From positions 558,001-622,000 of the forward strand of contig CANKYU010000002.1 of the NCBI GenBank assembly GCA_947488295.1: a stretch of DNA of 64,000 bases, read 5' to 3'. The notes beneath the pieces were generated by a model. The model worked only from the letters and a program-made list of their open reading frames with translations. It was not told where the DNA came from and searched no databases. Each line of letters opens with the position of its first letter. Positions within the stretch are counted from its first letter, which is position 1. This document shows positions 18,101-26,634 of the stretch, in pieces. Source of the DNA: an uncultured Anderseniella sp. (lineage in GTDB: Bacteria; Pseudomonadota; Alphaproteobacteria; Rhizobiales; Aestuariivirgaceae). The translations under genes and the position numbers were made by a program.

Positions 18101-18647
18101 CAAATGGTTCGGTGCCGCCGCCTGGCATGGCCTGCCCGACAGCCAGTACAATTTCGCCGTTCTTAACGAACGCGGGCTGGGAACACCCAAGAACGTCAAC
18201 GAAGCCTACAAATGGTATTCCATTGCTGCCAGAAGCGGTGACAGGGACGCGGTCAAGAAAGCGGAAGAAATGAACGCCGCAGTGGCCAAGGCCGAGCTTG
18301 CCGCAATAGATCAGTCGATCGCATCATGGCAGCCGGCGCCGCCGCAGCGCGAAGCCAACATGGTTTCCATTACCGAACAGTCATGGGGCATTGCCAAGAC
18401 CAGCAGCCGGACTTCCGCAAAAACGCCGACGGGGCAAAACGCAGGCCAGCCGCTTACCGGAAAAGACCGGATCAAGCGGGTTCAGGAACTTCTGGTCCAG
18501 AAAGGTTTTGAGGCAGGAACCGCTGACGGCGAAATGAGCTCCGGCACGGCAAACGCCATCAGGCTGTATCAGTTGCGCCATGGCCTGCCGGTCAACGGCA
18601 TCGTGTCAAAGCAGCTGCTGGAGCATCTGCAACGGGGCCTGATCTAG
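15141..18647 (+). CDS. PodJ-like polar localisation protein with Sel1 repeats and peptidoglycan-binding domain
   Basis: A 1168-residue protein with the layout of PodJ, which marks a cell pole in alphaproteobacteria. It begins PGIPWSVKGIDGKAREIAKD, the conserved PodJ start, followed by GQTLGQWLNQKIL. Residues about 90-560 are Ala/Glu/Gln-rich coiled coil, residues 560-740 are low-complexity Ala/Pro, and a single membrane helix lies at about 755-775 (RLILAAAVLLAAVSAYTS). The periplasmic part has about four Sel1/TPR-like repeats (876-1050; signature AARWYLRAAEGGLAAAQYRIG) and a C-terminal peptidoglycan-binding domain (1107-1168). The cytoplasmic coiled coil would organise polar partners while the C-terminus contacts the wall. 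A CtrA box lies upstream. Confidence 0.85.
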   Translation: MKPGIPWSVKGIDGKAREIAKDAATSQGQTLGQWLNQKILESASEDADTKSRAARKKPSSKAGARTSRSKSSASSRGKTADTSEPQSTQDESAIERKLDILVARLSEMQELGAVAEAPQHALAAAAPAAGEQAGSKAMDMLLDRIEQSEQRAQEGARTLGKRVDKIGDRLEEVALRKVEVTARDVPGFSALEGAVRNIVDHIEKSDKQSRETIGQLQNRIVELDGKVETPSQDTARPEFMADLEARMQELATRVEQTAGSGEDSELKKLFEARIRELAERIDMVRHSAEAIGQQAEATAGRAAEEQASAMEARLASLVEQAEQKLAGAGASDAELAAVHSDISELHNRFEEIRQQAASDQEVQALRNTLEMLSSRVDETPGLEPIAQLEQRISDLSLQLQQVSAPTDYQPQLGALEQRVMALDTQMAAASSTAMPQITTQMETIEQRLAATEQQLGSLATIENSIQQLFASLEESRAEARSLANPESLTAAVREAEPSAELQALQDGLAAVRANAETADQRTQATLEAVHETLAQIITKLSEVDSQTNAAGQPASVAAGTEADEIDALTASVAASAAAISAEAQTAAPASAPADDPAHIAADPAGAPPTHADALADVPGANVATDAVPAAESQPGPQATPAGDTDWLTVVRSHMRQNHGVSSDAHMSMSPQTMAAAGVAGTGDSPVDFIAAARQAASGSADAQGNVELGAAPTDFGGFDPHAGDADPEQHMLSSAVSRKDRSDGRKSKSRSGSSRKRLILAAAVLLAAVSAYTSNSGLFSTNPGKQSAASAPTATSTVEPVKAQKLQPATARIEMPTSGRAVEIPTTTTRKDKMEADPITTASVESASTTDPLLSQAPGSMNNPIAAIVAANLPEQIGTAELRQAAAGGNASAQFIIASRYLEGRKVGRDHKQAARWYLRAAEGGLAAAQYRIGTLYERGSGVSQDRIQAMNWYAKAANQGNIKAMHNLAVMSADTANGKPDLARAAKWFGAAAWHGLPDSQYNFAVLNERGLGTPKNVNEAYKWYSIAARSGDRDAVKKAEEMNAAVAKAELAAIDQSIASWQPAPPQREANMVSITEQSWGIAKTSSRTSAKTPTGQNAGQPLTGKDRIKRVQELLVQKGFEAGTADGEMSSGTANAIRLYQLRHGLPVNGIVSKQLLEHLQRGLI

Positions 18648-18808
18648 GTTCGCGACAACCCGCCAACCGGAGAATTAATCCGCGGCGGCTCCGGGCCCCG
18701 GCAGACACAATGACAACTGCACTGCTGGTAAACCAGGTGTCGGCAGGACATCTGGTTCGCTATCATGCCCAGGTCTGATCATGGGCGATGATCATATGAT
18801 TGTTGGTT

Positions 18809-20668
18809 TCAACCTGGTCCAATCCGGCTGTGTAGGTTTCCATATGGCTGGCGGGGTCTGTTTCTGTGGATCACATATGGTGGCTGTTTCCGGCGTCCGC
18901 TTCCATATTCCAATCTGGCGATATTCCATTTGACGCTGCTCAGAAACGGATCTTCAGCCAGCTTTTCCGGTCTGGTGTGCGACAAAAACGGCGGATAGTA
19001 AGTCTTGCGGCATTTTGGCCAGTCTCGCCCCTGACCATCGGGGCCAAGCGGACACCATTGGCGCTTTTCGTGGTCCGGCACCCACACCAGTCCATGTCGA
19101 AAGCAATCAATCGCTTCATATTTGGCCTCAACGAGCATTTGTCCGTCCTGTGCGGCGATCCCCCACTGCCCATTTCTAGTCGCCAGAGTCGCACCTCCGG
19201 CGCATTTCAACATCAAATGTCTGCGGGCATTCAAATCCTTATACGGCTCCGGCACCTCGCGACCCCTGGCGTTAATCCAGAAAGTCCGCCCGCCTCGTGT
19301 GACCCGGAAAATCCCATTTGAATTTCGATCAATCTTTTCGAACTGCGGATCGATGATCATGTCCCCGTTCATATCAATCACACCCCAGCGACCATCAATC
19401 TCAACAATTGCGAAGCCATCATGGAAGTTGTGTTGATCTTCGAAGCTCAGCGGACTCGTCAGCAACCTGCCTTGCTGCGTTATGAACCCCCACTTGCCAC
19501 CTGCCCGGACACTAATGGGCTTGTTACAGTCATGTGGCGAGTAGAACAAATCGTCAAACAGGATATCCGCCACGGTAGAACCGTCTGCGGCCAAGAACTG
19601 CAGCTTCCCGGATTGATGCCTGCTGGTAAGGCCGGATGGACAGGCAAGATCAACTACTCCGTCGAGTTGATCGTCAACCAGGGTTCCGTCAGGTTTCATG
19701 CTCTTCCATTGGCCTTCGATCTGAACCCTCGGTAACAATCCATCCTCTCGCAGGTCCACCTCACTGAAGTACCGTCCACCCAGCAGGCCACCATTATTAT
19801 CAACCAGTCCGGTTTTTCCTCCGGATTTGGCCAGACCATATCCAGCCCGCCAATAGCTGAGAGATTCAAATTCCATCGGGACGACCAGTCGGCCGTGTTC
19901 GTCAACTGCACCGGACAATGGATACCTGATATTTCCCCGACTCGTTCCGACTATGGCCCGCCCTTCCATCAGTCGTCCCGCCCTGTTGAATGCAGGGCTG
20001 ACTTGCCAGCTTCCGTCTGAACGCAGCAGGCCCCACGGACCATGTTTGTAACTGCTTTCGGTCGCCCATATCAGACCACGCCCTTCGGTTTCAAAAACCT
20101 TCATGCGAAACTGCGGCCTCGCAATCCATCCTTTCTTGATGTGATAAAGTCCGTGGATTTCGCTGCTGAACCACATCTGCGTTGAGTTGAACCCGTCCAA
20201 CCTCTCATGATCCAGGTAACGTTTTCTGCGCCAATCACCCGCGGACACGATGATGACTTCCGGTGTAAAGGGAATGGCGCGTGCAAACTGCGGTTCCACA
20301 ACAAGCTCACCCAACCGGTTGATCACACCGGCCTTGCCGTCGATGACAACCTCCGCGAGGTCATTGAAGAATGCGCCGGCCAGATCGAAGCGAGCAGGAA
20401 TGACAATTTTTCCGGAAGCGTCGATGTATCCGAACCGTCCCCTGATACGCACCGCAGCCAAACCTTCGGAAAACGGCATTGCCCGTTCAAACATGGCCGG
20501 AATAACCACGGCACTTGATCCGCGCTCATGATACCCACACAGGTCATAGAGACCGCCGCATCCAACATGCAGCTTCCTCTCAAGTGCCTTTGGAACCGCC
20601 TGTGCCGTCATGGAGACAAGCAGGACGGCCAATGCGAGCATGCCAAAAAACGCATTCTTCGTGTTCAT
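18809..20668 (-). CDS. exported WG-repeat protein
   Basis: From ATG 20668 (GGGA five bases upstream) the product has 619 residues. A signal peptide (MLALAVLLVSMTAQA) is followed by many copies of the WG (KWG) repeat, about 35-50 residues each, with units such as GRFGYIDASGKIVIPARFD, GKAGVINRLGELVVEPQF, GKWGFITQQGRLL and GRWGVIDMNGDMIIDPQFE. These form a beta-propeller or solenoid scaffold; most such proteins have no known function. The C-terminus is Pro/Arg-rich. A shortened ribosome site and an isolated position give no hint of a partner. Confidence 0.82.
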   Translation of the reverse strand: MNTKNAFFGMLALAVLLVSMTAQAVPKALERKLHVGCGGLYDLCGYHERGSSAVVIPAMFERAMPFSEGLAAVRIRGRFGYIDASGKIVIPARFDLAGAFFNDLAEVVIDGKAGVINRLGELVVEPQFARAIPFTPEVIIVSAGDWRRKRYLDHERLDGFNSTQMWFSSEIHGLYHIKKGWIARPQFRMKVFETEGRGLIWATESSYKHGPWGLLRSDGSWQVSPAFNRAGRLMEGRAIVGTSRGNIRYPLSGAVDEHGRLVVPMEFESLSYWRAGYGLAKSGGKTGLVDNNGGLLGGRYFSEVDLREDGLLPRVQIEGQWKSMKPDGTLVDDQLDGVVDLACPSGLTSRHQSGKLQFLAADGSTVADILFDDLFYSPHDCNKPISVRAGGKWGFITQQGRLLTSPLSFEDQHNFHDGFAIVEIDGRWGVIDMNGDMIIDPQFEKIDRNSNGIFRVTRGGRTFWINARGREVPEPYKDLNARRHLMLKCAGGATLATRNGQWGIAAQDGQMLVEAKYEAIDCFRHGLVWVPDHEKRQWCPLGPDGQGRDWPKCRKTYYPPFLSHTRPEKLAEDPFLSSVKWNIARLEYGSGRRKQPPYVIHRNRPRQPYGNLHSRIGPG

Positions 20669-20854
20669 CAGTGTCCCTTTGAATGCACATTCTACTGACG
20701 GGTCGGAATTGTTGTCTGCGCGAGTGCTCCGCACAGAGACTACGATGCGGGTTAATGTCGCCTCAAGTCAATTCATTGCCGGTCTGGCGTAGCCGGCAGG
20801 GTTTCCATAACCGAACAATCATGCGGCGCTTCGTATACCGGTCCTGAAGTAATG

Positions 20855-21586
20855 TCATCTGGTCACGACCAGGCGATACCCACAGTCGCGCGCATCCAGG
20901 TGCAGCAGTTCACCGTGACACTGCGCCCATGCGCCGCTTTCCAGATCCTTCTCCAGCCTGCCCAAAGCCTGCGAAACGTCGCCCACCTTCCAGAAAGACG
21001 ACATCGCGGCACGTACTTTGGGGTCGAGATATGCGGCCGGCCGCCGCCAGTACGCGCTCAGGAAACCGTCACTGCAATCGTGCGGTATCGGAACCGGAGA
21101 AATCGCAACCGGCCCAAGCCACTCACGGTAATCTGTCAGCTGCGGCATCTGTCCCTCATCCAGGGCCACAAGTTCAGGGAAATAGTCCAGAAGCCAGAAT
21201 GCACGAAACGCAGGATCGTATGTAAGAACAACCACCGGTCCGCGCGTTACACGGCGCATCTCGTGGCAGCCCTTTGCCTTGTCGGTCCAGTGATGAACCG
21301 TCAGAACAGCCATCGACGCATCAAAGGAGTTGTCGTCGAAAGGCAGGTTTTCCGCATAACCCTGGACAACCGGCGCGGCTGACGCGTTGCGCTGGCGGAT
21401 CATTTCAGCAGACGGCTCAACCGCCGTGACCGATCTGCCGGTCGGCTCATACGACCCCGTCCCGGCACCGACGTTCAGAACGGTTTCGGCTGGCCCAAGC
21501 GCATTTGAGATCACCTTTTCAATGCGGGCGTCAGGTTTCCTGAGATCTGAATAATTGACCCCGATCGTATCGTAGGACGTGTGCAT
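20855..21586 (-). CDS. class I SAM-dependent methyltransferase
   Basis: A 243-residue protein with the Rossmann methyltransferase core: motif I VLNVGAGTGSYEP (residues 34-46), the acidic end of strand 2 VTAVEPSAEMI, and motif III LPFDDNSFDASMAVLTVHHW. This is the Methyltransf_11 (UbiE-like) pattern. GAGG upstream favours ATG 21586 over 21601. The substrate is not evident. It may be co-transcribed with nothing; the next gene downstream on this strand is the WG-repeat protein. Confidence 0.88.
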   Translation of the reverse strand: MHTSYDTIGVNYSDLRKPDARIEKVISNALGPAETVLNVGAGTGSYEPTGRSVTAVEPSAEMIRQRNASAAPVVQGYAENLPFDDNSFDASMAVLTVHHWTDKAKGCHEMRRVTRGPVVVLTYDPAFRAFWLLDYFPELVALDEGQMPQLTDYREWLGPVAISPVPIPHDCSDGFLSAYWRRPAAYLDPKVRAAMSSFWKVGDVSQALGRLEKDLESGAWAQCHGELLHLDARDCGYRLVVTR

Positions 21587-21637
21587 GGTGCCTCGTACCA
21601 TATGGCGTCAGTTCTGTCAGAGTAGATTTGCCATGCA

Positions 21638-22033
21638 TCAGTGTCCGGGTTCGCCCGCGGCAAAGACCTGCCTGGCGGCAGCCACTCCGTTCATGCAGGC
21701 CGGCACTCCCGCATAAACGGCCATCTGCAGCATGATTTCCACGATTTCTTCCCGGGTGACACCAGTATTCATTGCCGCCCGAATATGAAATTCCAGCTGG
21801 CCTGGCGCGGTGGCCATCGCGGTCAGGGCGGCAACGGTCAGCATTTCGCGGGTCTTGAGGTCAATGCCGGGCCGGGACACCACATCGGCAAAGGCAAAGC
21901 CGAGAACGATTTCAGCAAAATCATCGGACATTGCATCCAGGTTTGCCGCCACTTTCGGCGGTGCTGCCGGATCCAGCCTGGCCAGCAGATCGAGCGCCTG
22001 TATACGCCGGGTGTTGTCAGGTTTGCCGGTCAT
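21638..22033 (-). CDS. carboxymuconolactone decarboxylase family protein
   Basis: A 131-residue member of the CMD/AhpD-like fold: PGIDLKTREMLTVAALTAM, then EFHIRAAMNTGVTREEIVEIMLQMAVYAGVPACMNG. The pattern is that of the decarboxylase branch (no CxxC peroxidase pair, a single Cys in PACMNG). The start overlaps the stop of the aldo/keto reductase by four bases (ATGA), so the two are translationally coupled. The pair is divergent from a LysR gene that probably controls them. The actual substrate is unknown. Confidence 0.88.
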   Translation of the reverse strand: MTGKPDNTRRIQALDLLARLDPAAPPKVAANLDAMSDDFAEIVLGFAFADVVSRPGIDLKTREMLTVAALTAMATAPGQLEFHIRAAMNTGVTREEIVEIMLQMAVYAGVPACMNGVAAARQVFAAGEPGH

Positions 22034-23013
22034 GCGTTCAACCCCTTCATGCCTTCCGCCGTGTAGCGGTCACCGGCGATCTGCAAAGGGGTGATTGCAG
22101 CTTCGAGCCTGTTCACTTCATCCGGCGAGAGCGCAACCTCCGAGGCCGCAATATTCTCCTCGAGATACCTGATCCGTTTGGTGCCGGGGATCGGCACGAT
22201 AGTGTCGCCCTTGCTCAGCAGCCATGCCAGCGCAATCTGTGCAGCAGTACAACCCTTCGAGGCGGCAAGCTGGGCAACCACGTCGATGATGGGTGTGTTG
22301 GCCGCCAGGTTTTCCGGCGAAAACCGGGGCAGGTTGGCGCGAAAATCACCCGCGCCAAAGCTGGCATCTCTGTCGAATGAACCGGTCAGAAATCCCCTTC
22401 CCAGAGGCGAATAAGGCACGAATCCTATGCCCAGATCGCGACAGGCCGGCAGAACATCGCGTTCGACCTCGCGCGACCACAGTGAATATTCGGTTTGCAC
22501 GGCAGCAACAGGATGCACGGCATGGGCCCGGCGCAGTGTTTGGGCGCTGACCTCGCACAAACCGATATGACCGATCTTGCCGGCCTCGACCAACCGCGCC
22601 AGCGCCCCCATGACCTCTTCAATCGGGTGATTGCGATCAACCCGGTGCACGTAATACAGATCGATCCGGTCGACCCCCAGACGGCGCAACGACGCTTCGC
22701 ATGCGGCGTTGGCGTAAGCGGGGCTGTTGTCGAGCGTTCTGGCATATTCGCCCGGCTTGCGGACAATACCGAACTTGCTGGCGATGACCGCCTTCGGCTT
22801 GCGCTGTTTCAGGAACCGGCCGATGAGTTCCTCATTGTGGTGCGGGCCATACATGTCCGCCGTGTCGAAAAACGTCACACCGAGGTCGCAGGCCCGGTTC
22901 AGGACTGCCAATGACTGCTCATCATCGCGCGGGCCATAGAATTCACTCATCCCCATGCAGCCAAGGCCAATGGCCGAGACGGTAAGGGTCGTGGACAGAG
23001 ATCGTTCCTGCAT
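22030..23013 (-). CDS. aldo/keto reductase
   Basis: A 327-residue NADPH-dependent TIM-barrel reductase. The catalytic set is present: FFDTADMYGPHHNEELIG (Asp and Tyr), the Lys in KAVIASKFGI, and a His in DLYYVHRVDRNHPIEE. The family signature GFVPYSPLGRGFLTG and the cofactor segment VPIPGTKRIRYLEEN are clear. It resembles the YakC/pyridoxal-reductase group. It is first in a two-gene operon with the CMD protein and divergent from a LysR regulator 119 bases away. Confidence 0.93.
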   Translation of the reverse strand: MQERSLSTTLTVSAIGLGCMGMSEFYGPRDDEQSLAVLNRACDLGVTFFDTADMYGPHHNEELIGRFLKQRKPKAVIASKFGIVRKPGEYARTLDNSPAYANAACEASLRRLGVDRIDLYYVHRVDRNHPIEEVMGALARLVEAGKIGHIGLCEVSAQTLRRAHAVHPVAAVQTEYSLWSREVERDVLPACRDLGIGFVPYSPLGRGFLTGSFDRDASFGAGDFRANLPRFSPENLAANTPIIDVVAQLAASKGCTAAQIALAWLLSKGDTIVPIPGTKRIRYLEENIAASEVALSPDEVNRLEAAITPLQIAGDRYTAEGMKGLNA

Positions 23014-23132
23014 CGGTCACTCCTTCTGCCTGATGGCAGATTTCGGTTCTTGCTTGACGACAGGCTAGTTTTTCACAAAAAGAAACAAAACAGCGGTTTT
23101 CGAAATTCAGTTTTCCAATTATGGAAGATAAT

Positions 23133-24044
23133 ATGACCACGCGTTTGAACTGGGACGACACGCCTGTATTTCTTGCCGTTGCCCGAACCGGCACGCTGAC
23201 TGGCGCCGCTGAAGAACTTGGAACGGGCATCGCCACCGTGTCGCGCCGGATCGAAAGACTGGAGTCCGTTCTCGGCATACCGTTGTTTGCCCGTCACCAG
23301 ACGGGTTACAAGCTGACCGACGAGGGCGAGGCTCTGTTACCGCGCGCAGAAGCGCTGGAAGACGCAATGCGCGGGTTCAGGACAGGAGTGAAAGCGGAAG
23401 CACAGGTAATTGGCCATGTCCGGCTGGCGACAGCGGAAAACCTGGCCAACCCGATCATCATTCCGGCCCTGGCCCCGCTTCTTGACCGGCACCCCGGCCT
23501 CACACTAGAGGTCATCACCGACGTGGCAACGGCCAACCTTCACCGTCGCGATGCCGACCTGGCAGTGCGCATGGTGCGGCCCACACGGGGCAATCTGAGT
23601 GTCCGCCGCATCGGCACGCTCGGGTTCGGACTTTATGGTTCGCCGTCCTACATGGCGACACGGACAGAAGACCCGGACGGCACTGCTTTGGCCAATGACC
23701 GGATCATCGGGTGGTCTGAGAGACACGCGATGCTGCCGGCAGCCCAATGGCTGGAGCGCACCTTGCGCGGCAAGGCTCCCGCACTGGTGACCACCACCCT
23801 CTCGGCCCAGCTGGCAGCGGTCAAGGCGGACCTGGGTCTGGCGATCCTGCCGCATTTTCTGGGGCAGCAGGAAGGATTGCAAAGGTTGCCGATGGAGCTT
23901 GGACTCGATCAGCAGATCTGGCTGGCCGTTCACAGTGATCTGTCTGCATCGCAGCGCGTCCGCGTCGTCGCCGATCACCTTGTCGAAACAATCAAACGCA
24001 ATGAGGATATGTTGATGGGGACAAGGCCGGAAACCCCGCATTGA
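23133..24044 (+). CDS. LysR-family transcriptional regulator
   Basis: A 303-residue LTTR: N-terminal winged helix (WDDTPVFLAVARTGTLTGAAEELG, with ATVSRRIERLESVLG as recognition helix, residues 6-45) and a periplasmic-binding-like effector domain. GGAAG five bases before ATG 23133 favours this start over ATG 23121. It is divergent from the aldo/keto reductase-CMD operon and in the usual position to control it. The AT-rich stretch at 23068-23120 would hold the shared operator. Confidence 0.9.
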   Translation: MTTRLNWDDTPVFLAVARTGTLTGAAEELGTGIATVSRRIERLESVLGIPLFARHQTGYKLTDEGEALLPRAEALEDAMRGFRTGVKAEAQVIGHVRLATAENLANPIIIPALAPLLDRHPGLTLEVITDVATANLHRRDADLAVRMVRPTRGNLSVRRIGTLGFGLYGSPSYMATRTEDPDGTALANDRIIGWSERHAMLPAAQWLERTLRGKAPALVTTTLSAQLAAVKADLGLAILPHFLGQQEGLQRLPMELGLDQQIWLAVHSDLSASQRVRVVADHLVETIKRNEDMLMGTRPETPH

Positions 24045-24243
24045 TATTCGATGCATGAATGGCAAGTTTGCCTGCATCTGCGCCGTGCGCCGCCATGTCG
24101 TTGATTCGTATGACGACGATATGTGTTACCGACACAGCGTTTTCGCCGGATCAGCCGCACAATTGGACAATAATCAGCATTCCATGTGAGGCTATGGGCG
24201 CATTGGCGGCGGCAACACCATATTCAGCAACCTCAGGGAGAAA

Positions 24244-25845
24244 ATGATGAAAGACGAATATCTCAAGCGACAGCGGAGCATGCTGACCGCAGGGCAGATC
24301 GACAGGCGCCAGTTTGTCATGTCGGCGCTGGCGGCAGGTATTGTATTGCCGAGCGCGTTGTCAATGGCAGACAAGGCGCAGGCGGCAACGCCGAAAAAAG
24401 GCGGCAAGTTCCGCATTGGCAAGGCACATGGCCAAACGACGGATACACTGGACCCGCAGACCTACGAGAACGGTTTCACAACGGCCACAGGCAACATGTA
24501 CGGAAACCAACTGACCGAGATTACCTCCAGGGGTGGGTTGGGTCCAAGCCTTGCGGAAACCTATGAGTCTTCAGACGGCGCGACATGGGTGTTCAAGCTG
24601 CGCCAGGGCGTGGAGTTTCACAACGGCAAGTCTCTGGCAGCCGAGGACGTGATTGCCTCGTTCAACCTGCACCGCGGCGAAGACTCAAAATCAGCCGCAA
24701 AGGGTCTGCTCAAGGGCATCAAAGACATTCGCGCGGACGGCGGTAACGTGGTCTTCGAACTTGAAGGCCCGAACGCCGACTTCCCATACATCGCCAGCGA
24801 CTATCACCTGGTGATACTGCCATCGAAGGACGGCAAGGTCGATCCGCAGTCCGGCATCGGCACCGGCGGTTATGTCATCAAGGAGTTTGAGCCGGGGGTC
24901 CGGATGCGCGCCACGCGCAATCCCAATTACTGGAATGAAGGCCGCGCGCACTTTGACGAAATCGAGATGCTGGCGCTGGTCGACGTGACCGCACGGCAAA
25001 CGGCGCTGTTAAATGGTGAAGTTGACGCGATCAGCCGTGTTGATCCCAAGACAGTTGCCCTGCTGGCACGCAACCCTGCCATCTCTATCCTGGAGAAGAC
25101 CGGCACCTTGCACTACACGTTCCCGATGCGGCTCGATACCGAACCGTTCGGCAACTACGATCTGCGCATGGCTCTCAAGCTGGCGATCAAACGGCAGGAA
25201 CTGGTCGACAAGATTCTGCTTGGCCATGGCGCGCTGGGCAATGACCATCCCATATCGCCGGCGACCAGTTTCTTCGCAGACGACCTGCCACAGCGTGAGT
25301 TTGACCCGGAAAAAGCTGCCGAGCACTACAAGAAGTCGGGACACAGCGGCCCGATCAAGCTGTCGGCTTCCGATGCAGCCTTTGCCGGTGCGGTAGATGC
25401 TGCTGTGCTGATCCAGGAATCAGCCAAGCAATGCGGCATCAATGTAGAAGTGGTGCGCGAACCCAAGGATGGCTACTGGACCAATGTGTGGAACAAGAAG
25501 GGCTGGTGCGCATGCTACTGGGGCGGACGACCCACGTCGGACTGGATGTACGCGTCGGCCTATACTGACTCCACCGAGTGGAACGATACGGCCTGGAAGG
25601 GCACGGATGCGTCCAAGAAGTTCAACAAGCTGGTCGTCGAGGCACGGGCCGAACTGGATGAAGACAAGCGCGCGGCCCTGTACCGTGAAAGCCAATTGCT
25701 CGTGAATGATGATGGCGGGGCGATCATCCCGATGTTCGCAAATCACATCATGGGTGTTTCCAAGAAGATTGCCCATGACGATGACGTGGCTGCAAACTGG
25801 GAAATGGATGGTGAAAAAGCACCCGAGCGCTGGTGGTTCGCCTGA
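24244..25845 (+). CDS. ABC transporter substrate-binding protein, peptide (family 5) type
   Basis: A 533-residue periplasmic binding protein of the DppA/OppA class. The N-terminus is a twin-arginine signal (DRRQFVMSALAAGIVLPSAL, residues 20-39), so it is likely exported folded. The SBP_bac_5 pattern follows: ETYESSDGATWVFKLRQGVEFHNGKSLAAEDV, then GTGGYVIKEFEPGVRMRATRNPNYW. It should deliver a peptide or similar compound to an ABC permease, but no permease gene follows; the matching permease-ATPase set lies at 34186-37719. AGGGAG upstream serves either of two adjacent ATGs (24244 or 24247). Confidence 0.92.
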   Translation: MMKDEYLKRQRSMLTAGQIDRRQFVMSALAAGIVLPSALSMADKAQAATPKKGGKFRIGKAHGQTTDTLDPQTYENGFTTATGNMYGNQLTEITSRGGLGPSLAETYESSDGATWVFKLRQGVEFHNGKSLAAEDVIASFNLHRGEDSKSAAKGLLKGIKDIRADGGNVVFELEGPNADFPYIASDYHLVILPSKDGKVDPQSGIGTGGYVIKEFEPGVRMRATRNPNYWNEGRAHFDEIEMLALVDVTARQTALLNGEVDAISRVDPKTVALLARNPAISILEKTGTLHYTFPMRLDTEPFGNYDLRMALKLAIKRQELVDKILLGHGALGNDHPISPATSFFADDLPQREFDPEKAAEHYKKSGHSGPIKLSASDAAFAGAVDAAVLIQESAKQCGINVEVVREPKDGYWTNVWNKKGWCACYWGGRPTSDWMYASAYTDSTEWNDTAWKGTDASKKFNKLVVEARAELDEDKRAALYRESQLLVNDDGGAIIPMFANHIMGVSKKIAHDDDVAANWEMDGEKAPERWWFA

Positions 25846-26159
25846 TCCGCGATCATAAAACAACAAAGGAAACCGGTGGCGAGGCAATCGCTGCCGGTTA
25901 TCTGTGGCCCGGCATCGAAGAGGCTGTGCACCCTGAGCCGACCAAATCCCGGGGTTTATCGCGCAACGTCGCAATTGACCTTGGATTAGCCTGATCGTTA
26001 CAACACACTCTGCAAACTCATGATCCAGGTCCGCCAACCAGCCCGGGCACCCCCCATTGCTGCGCCAGATGCTGTCCAAGCTCATTGTGCAATTGCTTCG
26101 TACAACGATTATATGTGCTACCATCCAGATGTATTTTATGAAAACGGCAGCACGAGCCC
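25846..26159. other. gene-free stretch after the binding-protein gene
   Basis: About 310 bases without a gene. It starts with the hairpin at 25872-25898, then shows no further stem, repeat or recognisable remnant. An AT-rich patch at 26100-26145 (ACGATTATATGTGCTACC and onward) is the likeliest promoter area of the DUF3429 gene. Confidence 0.4.
25872..25898 (+). other. hairpin after the binding-protein gene
   Basis: ACCGGTGGCGA and TCGCTGCCGGT form an 11-bp stem with two G-U pairs and a GGCAA loop, 27 bases after the stop. No T-run follows, so it fits an mRNA-stabilising 3' hairpin better than an intrinsic terminator; such hairpins are common behind highly expressed binding-protein genes. Confidence 0.5.
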
Positions 26160-26630
26160 ATGAAACTGTCTGAAGCCATTACAAAGATTCCGGCACCGGC
26201 CCTGTGGCTCGGCCTGGCCGGTCTGTTGCCGTTCTGGCTGCCTTTTCTGCTGCTGGGTACCGAGACGGAAGCCGGTACAACGTCACGTGCCCTGCTGATC
26301 CAGATGGGTTATGGCGCGGTCATCCTGTCATTCCTGGGCGGCATCCGCTGGGGCGCGGCCCTCAAACTGCCGCCCGGTCCGTTGCAGGCCACCCTGTTTG
26401 TGCTCTCCGTCCTGCCGTCGCTTGCGGGCTTTGTGGCGCTGCTGCTGCCGGCGACCGTCGGTCTTATCCTGCTGATCGGCGGCTTTCTGCTGCAGGGCGT
26501 CTGGGATGTGCAGTCGGCACAACGTGGCGAGCTGCCGCCATGGTATGCAACCTTGCGGGCCATGCTGACGACTGGCGCGGTGCTGGCGCTGATCGCAGCG
26601 GTTGTCCTGCGCGCAGTTGCGGCCGGTTAG
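26160..26630 (+). CDS. DUF3429 membrane protein
   Basis: A 156-residue protein with about five membrane helices and the DUF3429 pattern: PAPALWLGLAGLLPF at the start, GYGAVILSFLGGIRWGAAL in the middle, and GFLLQGVWDVQSAQRGELPPWYATLR near the end. The family is widespread in alpha- and gammaproteobacteria and uncharacterised; it often lies near DNA-repair or photolyase genes. It is convergent with pdeM, the stops being four bases apart. Confidence 0.85.
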   Translation: MKLSEAITKIPAPALWLGLAGLLPFWLPFLLLGTETEAGTTSRALLIQMGYGAVILSFLGGIRWGAALKLPPGPLQATLFVLSVLPSLAGFVALLLPATVGLILLIGGFLLQGVWDVQSAQRGELPPWYATLRAMLTTGAVLALIAAVVLRAVAAG

Positions 26631-26634
26631 AGGT

